The notes: generated from the sequence alone by a model not told the origin. Positions 44,480 through 53,380 are shown, counted from the stretch's first letter. The stretch: 64,000 nt of DNA from Fibrobacter succinogenes (GCA_902794535.1 CADBHQ010000003.1:1-64000), one strand, 5' to 3'. Program-made: numbers and translations.

Positions 44480-45337
44480 ATGGCGATGAACGTATACGCT
44501 TACTACAACTATCGAAAGTTCCTGCAGGACTACTACGACTACCGTAAGTCTGTGCAGCGATACTTTTCTTACAGGTCCTTTGCTAAGAAGGCGGGGTATT
44601 CCTCGTCGGGCTTTTATTTGGACTTGGTCCGCGGGCGCAAGTCGCTTACGCCTCAGATGTTGCCCAAGTTTATTGCGGCTCTAGGCCTGAATGAAAAGGA
44701 AGGTCGCTACTTCACGCTGATGGTGGACTTCACGCATGCCACTACGCCGGCGTCTAAGCAGGCAATCTTCGAACAGATGTCGGCGCTTCTCCCGAGCGCT
44801 ATCAAGTCTTTGACCAAGAGCCAGCAGGAATACTACAGTAAGTGGTATTACGTGGCGGTCCGCGAGGCGTTGTCCGTCTTGAATGTGGGCCCGAAGAACA
44901 TTCAGGAACTTGCTTTGTTCCTGAATCCGCGCATTTCTCTTCCGCAGGCAAAGCAAGCGATTCAGCTGCTTTTGTCGATGCAGTTGATTGAACTGGACGA
45001 AAAGGGATTCTATCGTTCCGTGAACAAGGCTATCTTTAGCGGCTCCGAAATTTCGTCGCTCTTTGTTCACCAGTTCCAGAAACAGATGATGGATTTGGGT
45101 AAAGACGCCCTTGACCATTACAGTACCGAACGTAGAAATGTATCTTGTATGACGATGAGCGTTTCTGCTGAAGGGCTCGAACGCATCATTAGTAAGATTG
45201 ATTTGTTCCGTAAGGAAGTGGTTGACATTATCCGTTCGGACGAAGGTGAAACCATGGTGTGCCAGATGAATATCCAGTTTTTCCCGCTGAGTAAGGAAAA
45301 GGTGGATTTGCCGCCAGAAACAGAGGAGGAAGAATGA
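44480..45337 (+). CDS. TIGR02147-family putative transcriptional regulator
   Basis: 285 residues from the ATG at 44480 (a GTG 33 bases upstream is in frame). The N-terminal YYNYRKFLQDYYDYRKSV, then FSYRSFAKKAGYSSSGFYLDLVRGRKSLTP, is the helix-turn-helix region characteristic of this Fibrobacter-expanded family. FIAALGLNEKEGRYF and the C-terminal VSAEGLERIISKIDLFRKEVVDII complete the DUF4423-type layout. These proteins are usually encoded before a lipoprotein, as here with an ATGA overlap. No strong ribosome site is present; three GTGTTC repeats lie in the leader. Confidence 0.9.
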   Translation: MAMNVYAYYNYRKFLQDYYDYRKSVQRYFSYRSFAKKAGYSSSGFYLDLVRGRKSLTPQMLPKFIAALGLNEKEGRYFTLMVDFTHATTPASKQAIFEQMSALLPSAIKSLTKSQQEYYSKWYYVAVREALSVLNVGPKNIQELALFLNPRISLPQAKQAIQLLLSMQLIELDEKGFYRSVNKAIFSGSEISSLFVHQFQKQMMDLGKDALDHYSTERRNVSCMTMSVSAEGLERIISKIDLFRKEVVDIIRSDEGETMVCQMNIQFFPLSKEKVDLPPETEEEE

Positions 45338-46725
45338 GCAAGAAATTTTCATTGTTAGCTTGCCTAGCCTCGTTTGCGGTTGCCTTGATTGGTTGCAGTA
45401 ACGAAAAGGTTGCCGGTACCGTGACGGATACGGGCAATACGGTTGCTGTGTCCGGTGTGGTGCTTCGCGTAGATGGATCTCCTGCCTCGGAAGCCATGGT
45501 CCGTATGGCCCGCATGGCTGTTTACGATAGCGTTCTGCATATTCCTGAACAGATCGAAGTCGTGACAGATTCCAATGGCGTGTACGCTTTCGATTCTGCA
45601 TTGTCGGATACCTTCCAGCTGGCTGTTATTGATACATCGGCAATCGAAGTGTTCTACTTGCCGCGCACGACGTTGAAGGCAAAGGCCTACGACAGCATTC
45701 AGCTTGCGAAGGCTGCTGTTGTCAGCAGTGTGCTCTATTTTGAAGAAGTGGAAGATTCTGCAGTTTCTGTGGGTGGCCACTTTATGACATGCCTTTCGGG
45801 AACGCCGTTCTGCAACGATGTGTTCGCTGCCGACAGCTTCTCGATGCTAGTGCCTGAAGGTGAATGGTCCATGGAAATTTTCCCGGGCGATTCTATGATG
45901 GTTGCTCGCATGCGGTCTCTTGGCTTTGCCGATAGCCTTATCTACCGTACTCTTGATCTTGGAAAGATTAAGTCGGGCGACTCCGTTAATTCGGGTCCGA
46001 TTGTCTGGAGTACGACGTCGGAAGCTGATTCCTTGATCAAGGAATCTGAAAAGGAAGCGAAGAATGTGGCCCGCCTTTCGGGTACGGTTCTTTGCAAGAA
46101 TGGCAATCCTTGCGCCGATGTCGAAGTGATGACTATTAAGGATGTTTACGGCTTCAACTTTACCGAAGGCGATTCGATGCTGTTTGTGGCTCAGACTACG
46201 ACTGACAGTCTTGGTCGCTGGTGGTTGCCGCTTCCGGATTCTCTGCCGGGTGATTCCTTTAGAATCGAATTCCGCAAGTTGCAAGATGACCTTGTGACTC
46301 AGGTGGGAGTTTCCCGTTACCTGACTGCAAAAGAAATCAAGAACCTGAAGGATACGCTCAATGTGGGCGAACTGAAGCTGACTCGTCCGGCTACTTTGGT
46401 GAGCGGAGTTTCCTTGGTAATCGATCGCGAAGATACCACTCAGTCTAGCAACTGCATGGTGAATAGCGTTGTCGTGGGTATCAAAGGTACGTCTCATTTT
46501 GTTCGCGACGTGACTTGCAATATGTTGATGCTTTCGGATTTGCCCATGGGTGGACAGCAGGTGGTTCTCTATTCTGGAGACCCGAAGGTGATGTCCACTT
46601 TGCAAAAATCGGATATCGAATTGCAATATTACGTGACGCTGACTCCAGTAACGTTGCCTGAAGGTGCCGTTCAGCAGCAACAATGGATGACTTATACGCC
46701 TCCTTCTCAAAATATTTTTAAATAA
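45334..46725 (+). CDS. lipoprotein partner of the TIGR02147 regulator
   Basis: 463 residues. The signal peptide ends in the lipobox ALIGC. Two segments resemble carboxypeptidase-regulatory-like (CarboxypepD_reg) beta domains: VSGVVLRVDGSPASEAMVRM with SNGVYAFDSALSDTFQL, and LSGTVLCKNGNPCADVEVM with SLGRWWLPLPDSLPGDSF. Several cysteines suggest disulfides outside the cytoplasm. It begins within the stop codon of the regulator gene (ATGA). This regulator-lipoprotein pair recurs in Fibrobacter genomes; its role is unknown, possibly surface sensing. Confidence 0.8.
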   Translation: MSKKFSLLACLASFAVALIGCSNEKVAGTVTDTGNTVAVSGVVLRVDGSPASEAMVRMARMAVYDSVLHIPEQIEVVTDSNGVYAFDSALSDTFQLAVIDTSAIEVFYLPRTTLKAKAYDSIQLAKAAVVSSVLYFEEVEDSAVSVGGHFMTCLSGTPFCNDVFAADSFSMLVPEGEWSMEIFPGDSMMVARMRSLGFADSLIYRTLDLGKIKSGDSVNSGPIVWSTTSEADSLIKESEKEAKNVARLSGTVLCKNGNPCADVEVMTIKDVYGFNFTEGDSMLFVAQTTTDSLGRWWLPLPDSLPGDSFRIEFRKLQDDLVTQVGVSRYLTAKEIKNLKDTLNVGELKLTRPATLVSGVSLVIDREDTTQSSNCMVNSVVVGIKGTSHFVRDVTCNMLMLSDLPMGGQQVVLYSGDPKVMSTLQKSDIELQYYVTLTPVTLPEGAVQQQQWMTYTPPSQNIFK

Positions 46726-46731
46726 CCCCTT

Positions 46732-46758
46732 GCCGAGGTGAAATTCTTTTACTAACTT
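46732..46758 (+). promoter_or_regulatory. possible tRNA-Gln promoter
   Basis: A TTGCCG-like -35 (46730-46735) and a TAACTT -10 (46753-46758) are 17 bases apart and end 12 bases before the tRNA. Spacing is good but the -10 match is only fair. Confidence 0.35.
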
Positions 46759-46769
46759 TGGGGGCGCAT

Positions 46770-46840
46770 TGAGCTATGGTGTAATGGTAGCACAACAGAT
46801 TCTGACTCTGTTTGTCTAGGTTCGAATCCTGGTAGCTCAA
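46770..46840 (+). tRNA. tRNA-Gln (anticodon CTG)
   Basis: A 71-base cloverleaf. Acceptor stem 46770-46776 pairs with 46833-46839. The D-arm GTG...CAC includes TAATGGTAG. The anticodon stem ACAGA/TCTGT holds loop TTCTGAC with anticodon CTG at 46802-46804, reading CAG. The T-arm has TTCGAAT. The discriminator is A46840, and CCA is not encoded. A terminator follows eight bases later, so it is a single-gene transcript. Confidence 0.95.
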
Positions 46841-46847
46841 CGAAATA

Positions 46848-46884
46848 ACTCTTTGCTCTTACCCCAGAGCAGAGAGTTTTTTTT
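46848..46884 (+). terminator. Rho-independent terminator after tRNA-Gln
   Basis: A 12-bp stem with one G-U pair (46848-46859 with 46866-46877), a 6-base loop and eight Ts (46877-46884). Confidence 0.9.
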
Positions 46885-46947
46885 ATAAGGTCGCTACTAC
46901 TAATTACTGTCTACTTCTAACTTCCTATCGTCTACTATATTTATACT

Positions 46948-47709
46948 ATGGAATTTTTCGACTACTACGAGAAGCTTTTTGGTGACCGTTGGCCGGCCTT
47001 GTTGGAATCCCTGAAGGGAGAAGGCTGTGCAATGGAATTGCGTTTTGGTGAAGGCTTGGAACCTTATTTTTTGGATGAGGCTTCGGTCTTTGCGGCGAAA
47101 GCTCTTGGTGTAGAACCGGGTGACGATGTGCTTGACATGTGTGCGGCACCGGGTGGAAAGACTCTCGTGATTGCATCTCAGCTTAAAGGCGAAGGGTCTT
47201 TGCAGAGCAACGACCGTTCGCCGGATCGTCGCTTGAGGCTCCAGCATGTGATTGAGAATTCCTTGCCCGAAAACTGGCGTTCCGTGATTAAGGTGACGGG
47301 TTACGACGGCATGAAGTTTGGACTTCATAAGAAAGAATGCTTTGACAAGGTTTTGCTGGATGCGCCTTGTTCTTCGGACCGTCATGTGCTGAATTCTCCG
47401 TCGCATTTGGAAGTATGGTCTGCAAAGCGCGTGAAAAGGCTTTCGGTAGAGCAGGGTGCGCTCTTGGCTTCGGCTGTAGATGCCCTAAAGCCGGGTGGAA
47501 CCGTTATTTATGGCACCTGCGCGCTTTCTCCGATGGAAAATGACGATGTCGTCAAGAAAATCCTGAAAAAAAGGCCTGCCATGCGCTTCGAAATGATTGA
47601 AAATCTGCTTCCTGGCGCGGACCGTACCGAATTAGGCGTCCATATTCTGCCGGATCGCTCCGGTGGACGCGGCCCGATTTATTGTGCAAAGCTCGTGAAG
47701 CAAAAATAG
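46948..47709 (+). CDS. RsmB/NOP-family RNA (cytosine-5-)-methyltransferase
   Basis: 253 residues, a compact member without the NusB-like N-terminal domain of E. coli RsmB. SAM motif I is VLDMCAAPGGKT. The motif IV cysteine C141 is in LLDAPCSSDRHVL, and the catalytic C191 in YGTCALSPMEND. It makes m5C in rRNA or tRNA; the exact target cannot be read from sequence, though the short form resembles NSUN4-type enzymes. It lies downstream of tRNA-Gln and has a weak ribosome site. Confidence 0.88.
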   Translation: MEFFDYYEKLFGDRWPALLESLKGEGCAMELRFGEGLEPYFLDEASVFAAKALGVEPGDDVLDMCAAPGGKTLVIASQLKGEGSLQSNDRSPDRRLRLQHVIENSLPENWRSVIKVTGYDGMKFGLHKKECFDKVLLDAPCSSDRHVLNSPSHLEVWSAKRVKRLSVEQGALLASAVDALKPGGTVIYGTCALSPMENDDVVKKILKKRPAMRFEMIENLLPGADRTELGVHILPDRSGGRGPIYCAKLVKQK

Positions 47710-47756
47710 CGGTATAAAAAAGAGCTTTTTTGCAATTTTTTATTTATCTTTACAAT

Positions 47757-49307
47757 ATGTTTAAGCGAATTTTCTTTTCGTCGTTTTTTACGTTGGCGAG
47801 CGTTTTTGCTTTTGCTGACGATGCTGCACCTGCTACGCAGGTTGACTCTTCGGCTGTGCAGGCGGTATCTTCTTCTGTGATGTCGTCTTCGTCGCAGGTG
47901 GCTCCCGCATCTTCGGAATCCGAGGCCCCCAAATGGCGTGAAGTGCCTGTCCGTTATTGGGTAAATGGCGATTCTTCGGAACTCGAAGCCATTTTCGTAA
48001 AAATTGAAAACGATACGGTTTTCCTGAAGAAGCCGACCGAAGCGGAATTGCGCCACATGGAACGCCTTGCTGATAAGAAGGCTGTAGCCTTGCAGGAAAG
48101 CAACGGCCAGGAAGTGGAACCGACTGAAGATGAAAATGAAGAAGTCGATTTGAACGCAAAACCCGCCGATATCATTATGACCGATGCGGTCAAGGATTCG
48201 ATGGCGGCTCAGGCCGATACGACCAAGGCTGAGGCGGCTCCGGTAGATGACGGTGCCGACGACGACCTTGCGACCGCTATGGCTAAAGAAGACAAGCGTG
48301 TGAAAATGGAAGAAATCGCGAAGGTGGAAAAGGAAATCCGCGACCGCGAAATCCAGGATAGTATCGCCGCTGCCAAGAAGAACCCGTATATTAAGATATT
48401 CAGGTATGAATTGAAGCGTCTTTATAATATGGAAGACGACGTGATGATCGATCTTTCGCTTTCGAACTATGTCGTTCCCATTGTGAAGGTTGTCGAAGAA
48501 ACAATCGAACTGTATCCGCCGGGAAAGGCCAACTTGCTGGTGGTCTCGGAACCTGAAGCTTGCTCTTTGTATGTGAACGGTATTCCGCTGAAGATCGTGG
48601 CTCCTGATACAATCAAGAATATCAAGCCGGGCAAGTACACGATTTCGGTGATGAAGGTCTTGAAAGATGTTGAATGGTGGGGCTCTGCTGTCGTGAAGAT
48701 TAATGCCGATAGCGTAAACAAGGTGACAATCCCGGTACTTCGCCCGTCGACTCGCTTGACGCTTAATTCGAACCCTGAAGCGGCCGAAGTCTACGTGAAT
48801 CAGGATCCTTCGCTGAACAAAATGCCTGATTATATGACGGATGCTATTGTGGATAATGTCAAGCCTCAGGTTAAGGCGACCATTCACTTTAGAAAGGTGG
48901 GTTACCGTGATACTACGGTGATTACAGAAATCAAGCCGTATATGCCGAACCTGGTGTATGTGGATATGACGCCTGTTCTTGATGATCTTGAATTTATCGA
49001 AGAACAGAATGCCTTTAACAAGGAACGCGGTCAGAGACGTATTGGTCGTGGACTCTTGTGGAGTTCCATTGTTCCGCTCATTGCCGGTGGTGTCATGTGG
49101 TACCTGGCAGAGCGCGATTGGAGCAAGGCTGCTGATAAAAAGCATGCTTATGAGAATTTGTCTGCATTTGATAGCGACGATACTCGCCAGATGGTCAAGG
49201 ATAACCACAAGTTGAATGACAGCGGTGACACCAAGTGTGGCGTTGCTATTGGACTTGGCGCTTTGGGCGTGGGCCTCCTGACGGCAGGCATTATACTCGC
49301 GTTCTAG
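47757..49307 (+). CDS. PEGA-domain exported protein
   Basis: 516 residues from the ATG at 47757 (MFKRIFFSSFFTLASVFAFA signal peptide); an upstream in-frame start is unlikely. A Ser/Ala-rich linker is followed by an acidic region. Two PEGA-like beta domains come next (about 260-335, ANLLVVSEPEACSLYVNGIPL, and 335-410, RLTLNSNPEAAEVYVNQ). Two C-terminal hydrophobic segments (about 440-460 and 495-515) form a membrane hairpin. PEGA domains are common in cell-surface proteins. The barrel gene follows 18 bases later, so they probably act together at the envelope. Confidence 0.78.
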   Translation: MFKRIFFSSFFTLASVFAFADDAAPATQVDSSAVQAVSSSVMSSSSQVAPASSESEAPKWREVPVRYWVNGDSSELEAIFVKIENDTVFLKKPTEAELRHMERLADKKAVALQESNGQEVEPTEDENEEVDLNAKPADIIMTDAVKDSMAAQADTTKAEAAPVDDGADDDLATAMAKEDKRVKMEEIAKVEKEIRDREIQDSIAAAKKNPYIKIFRYELKRLYNMEDDVMIDLSLSNYVVPIVKVVEETIELYPPGKANLLVVSEPEACSLYVNGIPLKIVAPDTIKNIKPGKYTISVMKVLKDVEWWGSAVVKINADSVNKVTIPVLRPSTRLTLNSNPEAAEVYVNQDPSLNKMPDYMTDAIVDNVKPQVKATIHFRKVGYRDTTVITEIKPYMPNLVYVDMTPVLDDLEFIEEQNAFNKERGQRRIGRGLLWSSIVPLIAGGVMWYLAERDWSKAADKKHAYENLSAFDSDDTRQMVKDNHKLNDSGDTKCGVAIGLGALGVGLLTAGIILAF

Positions 49308-49325
49308 CGATTGGGGGAGGGGAGT

Positions 49326-49973
49326 ATGTTTAAAAAGGTTCTTTCGGTTTGCTTGCTTTCGATTGCATTGGCGTCGGCCCAGCTTGTTGATGATCCCTAT
49401 GTATTCACTTCTGGGGCGCCACAAAGCGACCTTCCGGTGATGAATATCAATCATACGCCAAGCAACGAACCGACTTTCGCAGTGTCAATCCATCCGATTT
49501 CGATGCTGATATTGTCGCTGTTCGATGTCCCGTCTGTTTACATGACGGTCGAAGGCAATCTTGCAAGTCATGTATCCTTGATTACTCGCCCTTATATTAT
49601 TTGGAAAGAATTTTCGGATTCCGATGAAGACCTGGATATATTCTTGTTCGGTATTTCGGAAGGCCTGCGTTTTTATTTGAAAGAGGGCCACCGGGGTTTC
49701 TTTGCTGCGGCCCATTTCAAGTATGACCGCGTAGGGTTGGAATATACCTATGATGGTCATCCTGACAAAAATGATGAAATACATGTGAACGGCTTTGGTT
49801 TTGGCTTGTATTTGGGGCATAAGGTCCGTACGGGGATATTCACATCGTCGTGGGACGTCGGTTTTACCTACACCCGGTTCTCTGCATCAAAGGATGCAAA
49901 AGATGATATTGACGAAATTACCGCTGTGGGTGCTGGTCTAGACATAAATTACACGATAGGAATCGCGTTCTAG
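49326..49973 (+). CDS. small outer-membrane beta-barrel-like protein
   Basis: 215 residues from the ATG at 49326, preceded by a purine-rich GGGGGAGGGGAG. The signal peptide is MFKKVLSVCLLSIALASA. The mature part has alternating strands with aromatic girdles (VEGNLASHVSLITRPYIIW, GLRFYLKEGHRGFFAAAHFKYDRVGLEYTY, NGFGFGLYLGHKV) and ends in a beta strand closing with Phe (YTIGIAF), as barrels recognised by BamA do. About eight strands are likely. Co-transcribed with the PEGA gene. Confidence 0.7.
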   Translation: MFKKVLSVCLLSIALASAQLVDDPYVFTSGAPQSDLPVMNINHTPSNEPTFAVSIHPISMLILSLFDVPSVYMTVEGNLASHVSLITRPYIIWKEFSDSDEDLDIFLFGISEGLRFYLKEGHRGFFAAAHFKYDRVGLEYTYDGHPDKNDEIHVNGFGFGLYLGHKVRTGIFTSSWDVGFTYTRFSASKDAKDDIDEITAVGAGLDINYTIGIAF

Positions 49974-49980
49974 TTGTAAT

Positions 49981-49998
49981 TTTCTATTTTAATAGAAA
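49981..49998. repeat. AT-rich inverted repeat before thioredoxin
   Basis: Arms TTTCTATT and AATAGAAA (49981-49988 and 49991-49998) with a 2-base centre lie between the barrel gene stop and the thioredoxin ribosome site. It is followed by ACGGAG rather than Ts. It may be an operator or overlap the promoter; unproven. Confidence 0.4.
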
Positions 49999-50010
49999 AA
50001 CGGAGATTAT

Positions 50011-50334
50011 ATGCCAGCAATTCATTTGACTGCTGAAAACTTTGATTCGGTGATTTCCTCGGGCCAGTTGGTCTTTGTGGACTTCTGGGCAACTTGGTGC
50101 CGCCCGTGCATGATGATGGGCCCCGTGATCGATGAACTTGCCGATGAATACGATGGTCGAGCAATCATTGCGAAGATTAATGTGGATGACGCCGGTGTGG
50201 GTGATATCTGCGCCCGCTTTGGAATCACGAACATTCCCAACATGAAGCTCTTCAAGAATGGAGTTGAAGTGGGCAATGTGGTGGGTGCCGTACCGAAGGC
50301 TACCGTTAAAGGCGTTATCGACCGTAATCTGTAA
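50011..50334 (+). CDS. trxA: thioredoxin
   Basis: 107 residues, the standard length. The thioredoxin fold includes VDFWATWCRPCMMMGPVIDELA with redox C30 and C33, and the cis-proline loop GITNIPNMKLF. The active site is CRPC rather than the common CGPC, and NIPN replaces the usual SIPT; both changes can shift redox potential. The start is after CGGAG. A thioredoxin reductase-like gene lies 3 kb downstream on the other strand. hisF follows by five bases. Confidence 0.9.
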   Translation: MPAIHLTAENFDSVISSGQLVFVDFWATWCRPCMMMGPVIDELADEYDGRAIIAKINVDDAGVGDICARFGITNIPNMKLFKNGVEVGNVVGAVPKATVKGVIDRNL

Positions 50335-50339
50335 TTCTC

Positions 50340-51131
50340 ATGCTGACTAAACGATTGATTGTATGTCTTGATGTCCGCAACCGCAAGGTGACGAAGGGCG
50401 TCAAGTTTAAGGGTAATATCGATATCGGTGACCCGGTTGAAATGGGTGCGCAGTATAGCGCTGACGGTGTCGATGAATTAGTTTTTTATGATATTACGGC
50501 CAGTGCCGAAAATCGTCCATGCGATATGGAAATGATTCGCCAGATTGCTCACCGTGTTTTTATTCCGTTTGCGGTGGGTGGCGGTATCCGTAATTTGGAC
50601 GATATGCACGAAGCCCTTTTGGCTGGAGCCGAAAAGGTGAGCGTGAACAGCCTTGCCGTGTTGCACCCTGAAATTATTGCCGAAGGCGCGAAGGCTTTCG
50701 GTCGCCAGTGCGTGGTCTTGGGCATGGATGCCAAGTTCGTTGGCGTTTCGGACAAGTTCAAGAGCGGCTACGAAGTGTATATTCGTGGTGGGCGCCAGGC
50801 GATGGGCATCGATGCCGTGGAATGGGCCAAGAAGGCCGAGGACTTGGGCGTTGGTGAAATTTGCCTGAACGCAATCGATACCGACGGCGTTCGTAATGGT
50901 TATGAATTGAATATTACGGACCAGGTGGCATGTGCGGTGCAGGTGCCGGTGATTGCTAGCGGTGGTGCCGGAACTCCGGCTCACATTGTGGACTTGTTCC
51001 GCAAGACTTCTGCCGATGCAGCGCTGGTGGCCTCGATGGTTCACTTTGGCGATTACACCGTGCCTGGAATCAAGAAAGAAATGCTTGCCGCGGGAATCCC
51101 GGTGCGCAAGAAGATGAACGGCGAGGTGTAG
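50340..51131 (+). CDS. hisF: imidazole glycerol phosphate synthase subunit HisF
   Basis: 263 residues, a TIM barrel that closes imidazole glycerol phosphate and releases AICAR in histidine synthesis, using ammonia from HisH. Catalytic D11 (CLDVRNRKVTKG) and D130 (VVLGMDAKF) are present, with phosphate loops AVGGGIRNLDD and ASGGAGTPAHI. The VRNRKVTKGVKF variant differs slightly from the usual VRDGxVVKGV. No other his gene is here, so the pathway genes are scattered. The tldD gene starts two bases after its stop. Confidence 0.95.
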   Translation: MLTKRLIVCLDVRNRKVTKGVKFKGNIDIGDPVEMGAQYSADGVDELVFYDITASAENRPCDMEMIRQIAHRVFIPFAVGGGIRNLDDMHEALLAGAEKVSVNSLAVLHPEIIAEGAKAFGRQCVVLGMDAKFVGVSDKFKSGYEVYIRGGRQAMGIDAVEWAKKAEDLGVGEICLNAIDTDGVRNGYELNITDQVACAVQVPVIASGGAGTPAHIVDLFRKTSADAALVASMVHFGDYTVPGIKKEMLAAGIPVRKKMNGEV

Positions 51132-51132
51132 T

Positions 51133-52515
51133 TTGAACACTTCTGTTGCGGTCAAGATTTTTGAAGCGGGCAAAAGCGCCGGCGCGGACTTTGTTGAAAT
51201 TTTCGAAGAAGAAACCCGTAGCTCGACGCTCGGGCTGAAGTCTAGCCAGATTGAGTCCGCAACGGCTGGCACCGAGTATGGTATCGGTATCCGACTGATT
51301 TATGGAACCGAGGTGCTCTACGGCTTTACGAGCGATGATTCCGAAGAAGCTCTTGTGAAGCTCGTGAAGACGCTCGCTTTTGGCCGCATCGCCCAAATGA
51401 GCAAGGCACCGATTGAATTTGCGCCCGAAAAGCGCGTGGCTGATTACAATGTCGCCGCATTCAAGGATCCCCGCGTTCTAGGCCAGGCGGTCAAGCAGGA
51501 TTTCTTGTTCCGTGCAGACCAGGCTGCTCGCAAGATTTCGGATAAAGTAGTGCAGGTAGGCGCTTCGGTGACTGATTCTTGCTCTACGATTTCGCTCATG
51601 AACAGCGAAGGGCTGAATTTGTCGATGAACCGCGCCCGTTTGCGTGTAAACGTGACTGTGACGGTATCCGACGGAACCGAAAGATTGACAACACACGAAG
51701 CTCCTGGCGCCTTGGGCGGTTATGAACTTTTAGCCAATTATTCGCCCGAAGACTTGTCGACCGAAGCAACGGAACGCTTGTTGCGTATGCTTTCGGCGGG
51801 CTACATTAAGGGTGGCCAGATGCCTGTCGTAATGGGCAATGGCTTTGGCGGTGTGATTTTCCATGAAGCCTGCGGACATCCGCTCGAAACGGAATCGGTC
51901 CGTCGTGGTGCAAGCCCGTTCTGCGGTAAAATTGGCGAAGCGATTGGCCAACCTTGCTTGACTGCGATTGACGACGGTACCATGGATGGCGTGTGGGGTA
52001 GTCTGAATTTTGATGACGAAGGTACGCCCACACAGCGCACGACTTTGATTGAAAACGGTATTTTGAAGACTTACATGAGCGACCGCGTGGGCGCCCAAGA
52101 AGTCGGAATTGCTCGCACAGGTTCTGCTCGCCGCGAAAGCTACAAGTATGCACCGGTAAGCCGTATGCGCAATACCTTTATCGCTCCCGGTAAGGATTCG
52201 CTCGATTCAATGATTGCAAGTGTCGATAACGGTCTCTATGCCGCTCGCATGGCAGGCGGTTCGGTGAATCCGGCAACAGGCGAATTCAATTTTGCTGTGG
52301 ACGAAGGCTATGTGATTCGTGGCGGCAAGATTTGTGAACCGGTGCGCGGTGCTACCTTGATTGGCAAGGGGCACGAAATCATGCCCCGCATTAGCATGGT
52401 GGGCTCTGACTGGGAATTGGCCGCAGGTGTCTGCGGCGCAAGTTCTGGACATGTACCTGTGACTGTCGGACAGCCTTCTATTAAAGTCGACCAGATTCTG
52501 GTCGGTGGCCGCTAA
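51133..52515 (+). CDS. tldD: TldD metalloprotease subunit
   Basis: 460 residues. With TldE/PmbA it forms a metalloprotease that processes peptides such as microcin precursors and unfolded substrates. The zinc motif is FHEACGHPLE, the HExxxH form of TldD. Family segments DEGTPTQRTTLIENGIL and VSRMRNTFIAPG are present. The start is a TTG at 51133, supported by GAGGTG five bases upstream. No tldE/pmbA gene is in the window. A radical SAM gene lies convergently just after it (four-base overlap), but no short precursor peptide gene was found. Confidence 0.93.
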   Translation: MNTSVAVKIFEAGKSAGADFVEIFEEETRSSTLGLKSSQIESATAGTEYGIGIRLIYGTEVLYGFTSDDSEEALVKLVKTLAFGRIAQMSKAPIEFAPEKRVADYNVAAFKDPRVLGQAVKQDFLFRADQAARKISDKVVQVGASVTDSCSTISLMNSEGLNLSMNRARLRVNVTVTVSDGTERLTTHEAPGALGGYELLANYSPEDLSTEATERLLRMLSAGYIKGGQMPVVMGNGFGGVIFHEACGHPLETESVRRGASPFCGKIGEAIGQPCLTAIDDGTMDGVWGSLNFDDEGTPTQRTTLIENGILKTYMSDRVGAQEVGIARTGSARRESYKYAPVSRMRNTFIAPGKDSLDSMIASVDNGLYAARMAGGSVNPATGEFNFAVDEGYVIRGGKICEPVRGATLIGKGHEIMPRISMVGSDWELAAGVCGASSGHVPVTVGQPSIKVDQILVGGR

Positions 52516-53345
52516 AATTTACCCCAGCGTTTTTTAGGATTGGGACAATGGTCTTCATGACCATCGGGCCATATCCAGACCTCATCTGTAAAGGGGCATT
52601 TTTCGCATGAACCGCTCATGGGGCAGTCTTCGGTTGGGTCTTCCAAAAACAGGGATCCTTCATATTTGATTTTATCTGAATGGAGAGAGCCTTTGAGAAG
52701 TTCTTGACGGATTGTGTCAAGTTCCTGCTTGCTCAGCTTAAAACGCCTTTCAAGGATTGCCGAATTCGGCATGAATACGGCTGGATTCCATTTGATTCGC
52801 TGAACGCCTGCTTGTTCTGCCCAAGTGACAATGTCCTGAAGGTCTTGAAGGTTTTCGCGATGCAATGCCACTTGCAAAGAAATGCGGGCGCTGGAATCGA
52901 GTCGCCTTTTACGGCATTCGATAAGCTTCTCTACATTTTCACGCCAAAGGTGACGAAGGAATCCGCCCATTTCGTAGGCCAGCGTGCTGACCTTGATGTC
53001 GCTGCATGCCTGAACCAGTTCGAACATGAGGGACGGCGAACTCCACTTGCCAGGGAAAGTTCCGTTGGTGGTCAGGTTCATTTTGATGCCGGACATTTCG
53101 CAAAGGTGCAGTAGATTCTCGAATCTTGAATAAAGTAATGGTTCCCCCATGGTGGAGGGGATGACTTCTTTAAGCAAGGAATTGCCGGAAGAATCTTTTT
53201 CGGCGGCGTATTTTTCTATGGCCGCCTTGGCTGTTTCAAAGGGCATTTCGCCTGAAAAGGATACAATGCCGTTCTGTCTTAAAAAACATAGGGCGCAACG
53301 TAAGTTGCACTTGTCGGGGTTGGTGAGTAGAGTAATACGATGCAT
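52512..53345 (-). CDS. radical SAM protein
   Basis: 277 residues. The cluster motif CNLRCALC (C13, C17, C20) binds a [4Fe-4S] cluster and SAM. The core includes STMGEPLLYSRFENLL and NLTTNGTFPG. At the C-terminus are five further cysteines within CPMSGSCEKCPFTDEVWIWPDGHEDHCPN, a SPASM-like or auxiliary-cluster arrangement. Related proteins mature peptides or act as anaerobic sulfatase activators; the substrate here is unknown. It stands between tldD and the thioredoxin reductase-like gene. Confidence 0.85.
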   Translation of the reverse strand: MHRITLLTNPDKCNLRCALCFLRQNGIVSFSGEMPFETAKAAIEKYAAEKDSSGNSLLKEVIPSTMGEPLLYSRFENLLHLCEMSGIKMNLTTNGTFPGKWSSPSLMFELVQACSDIKVSTLAYEMGGFLRHLWRENVEKLIECRKRRLDSSARISLQVALHRENLQDLQDIVTWAEQAGVQRIKWNPAVFMPNSAILERRFKLSKQELDTIRQELLKGSLHSDKIKYEGSLFLEDPTEDCPMSGSCEKCPFTDEVWIWPDGHEDHCPNPKKRWGKF

Positions 53346-53380
53346 GATCTAATTAGAACTGAGCGAATTCTAAATTCGAT

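Noticed and set aside
46770..46960. tRNA-Gln as an integration site
   Set aside because: No integrase, no repeated tRNA 3' end and no change in gene character follow it.
47716..47731. Terminator after the RsmB-like gene
   Set aside because: The A-run/T-run palindrome has only a 2-base centre and one G-C pair, too weak to call.
47679..49454. A 591-residue minus-strand frame opposite the PEGA gene
   Set aside because: Antisense shadow; the plus-strand gene has a signal peptide and PEGA domains.
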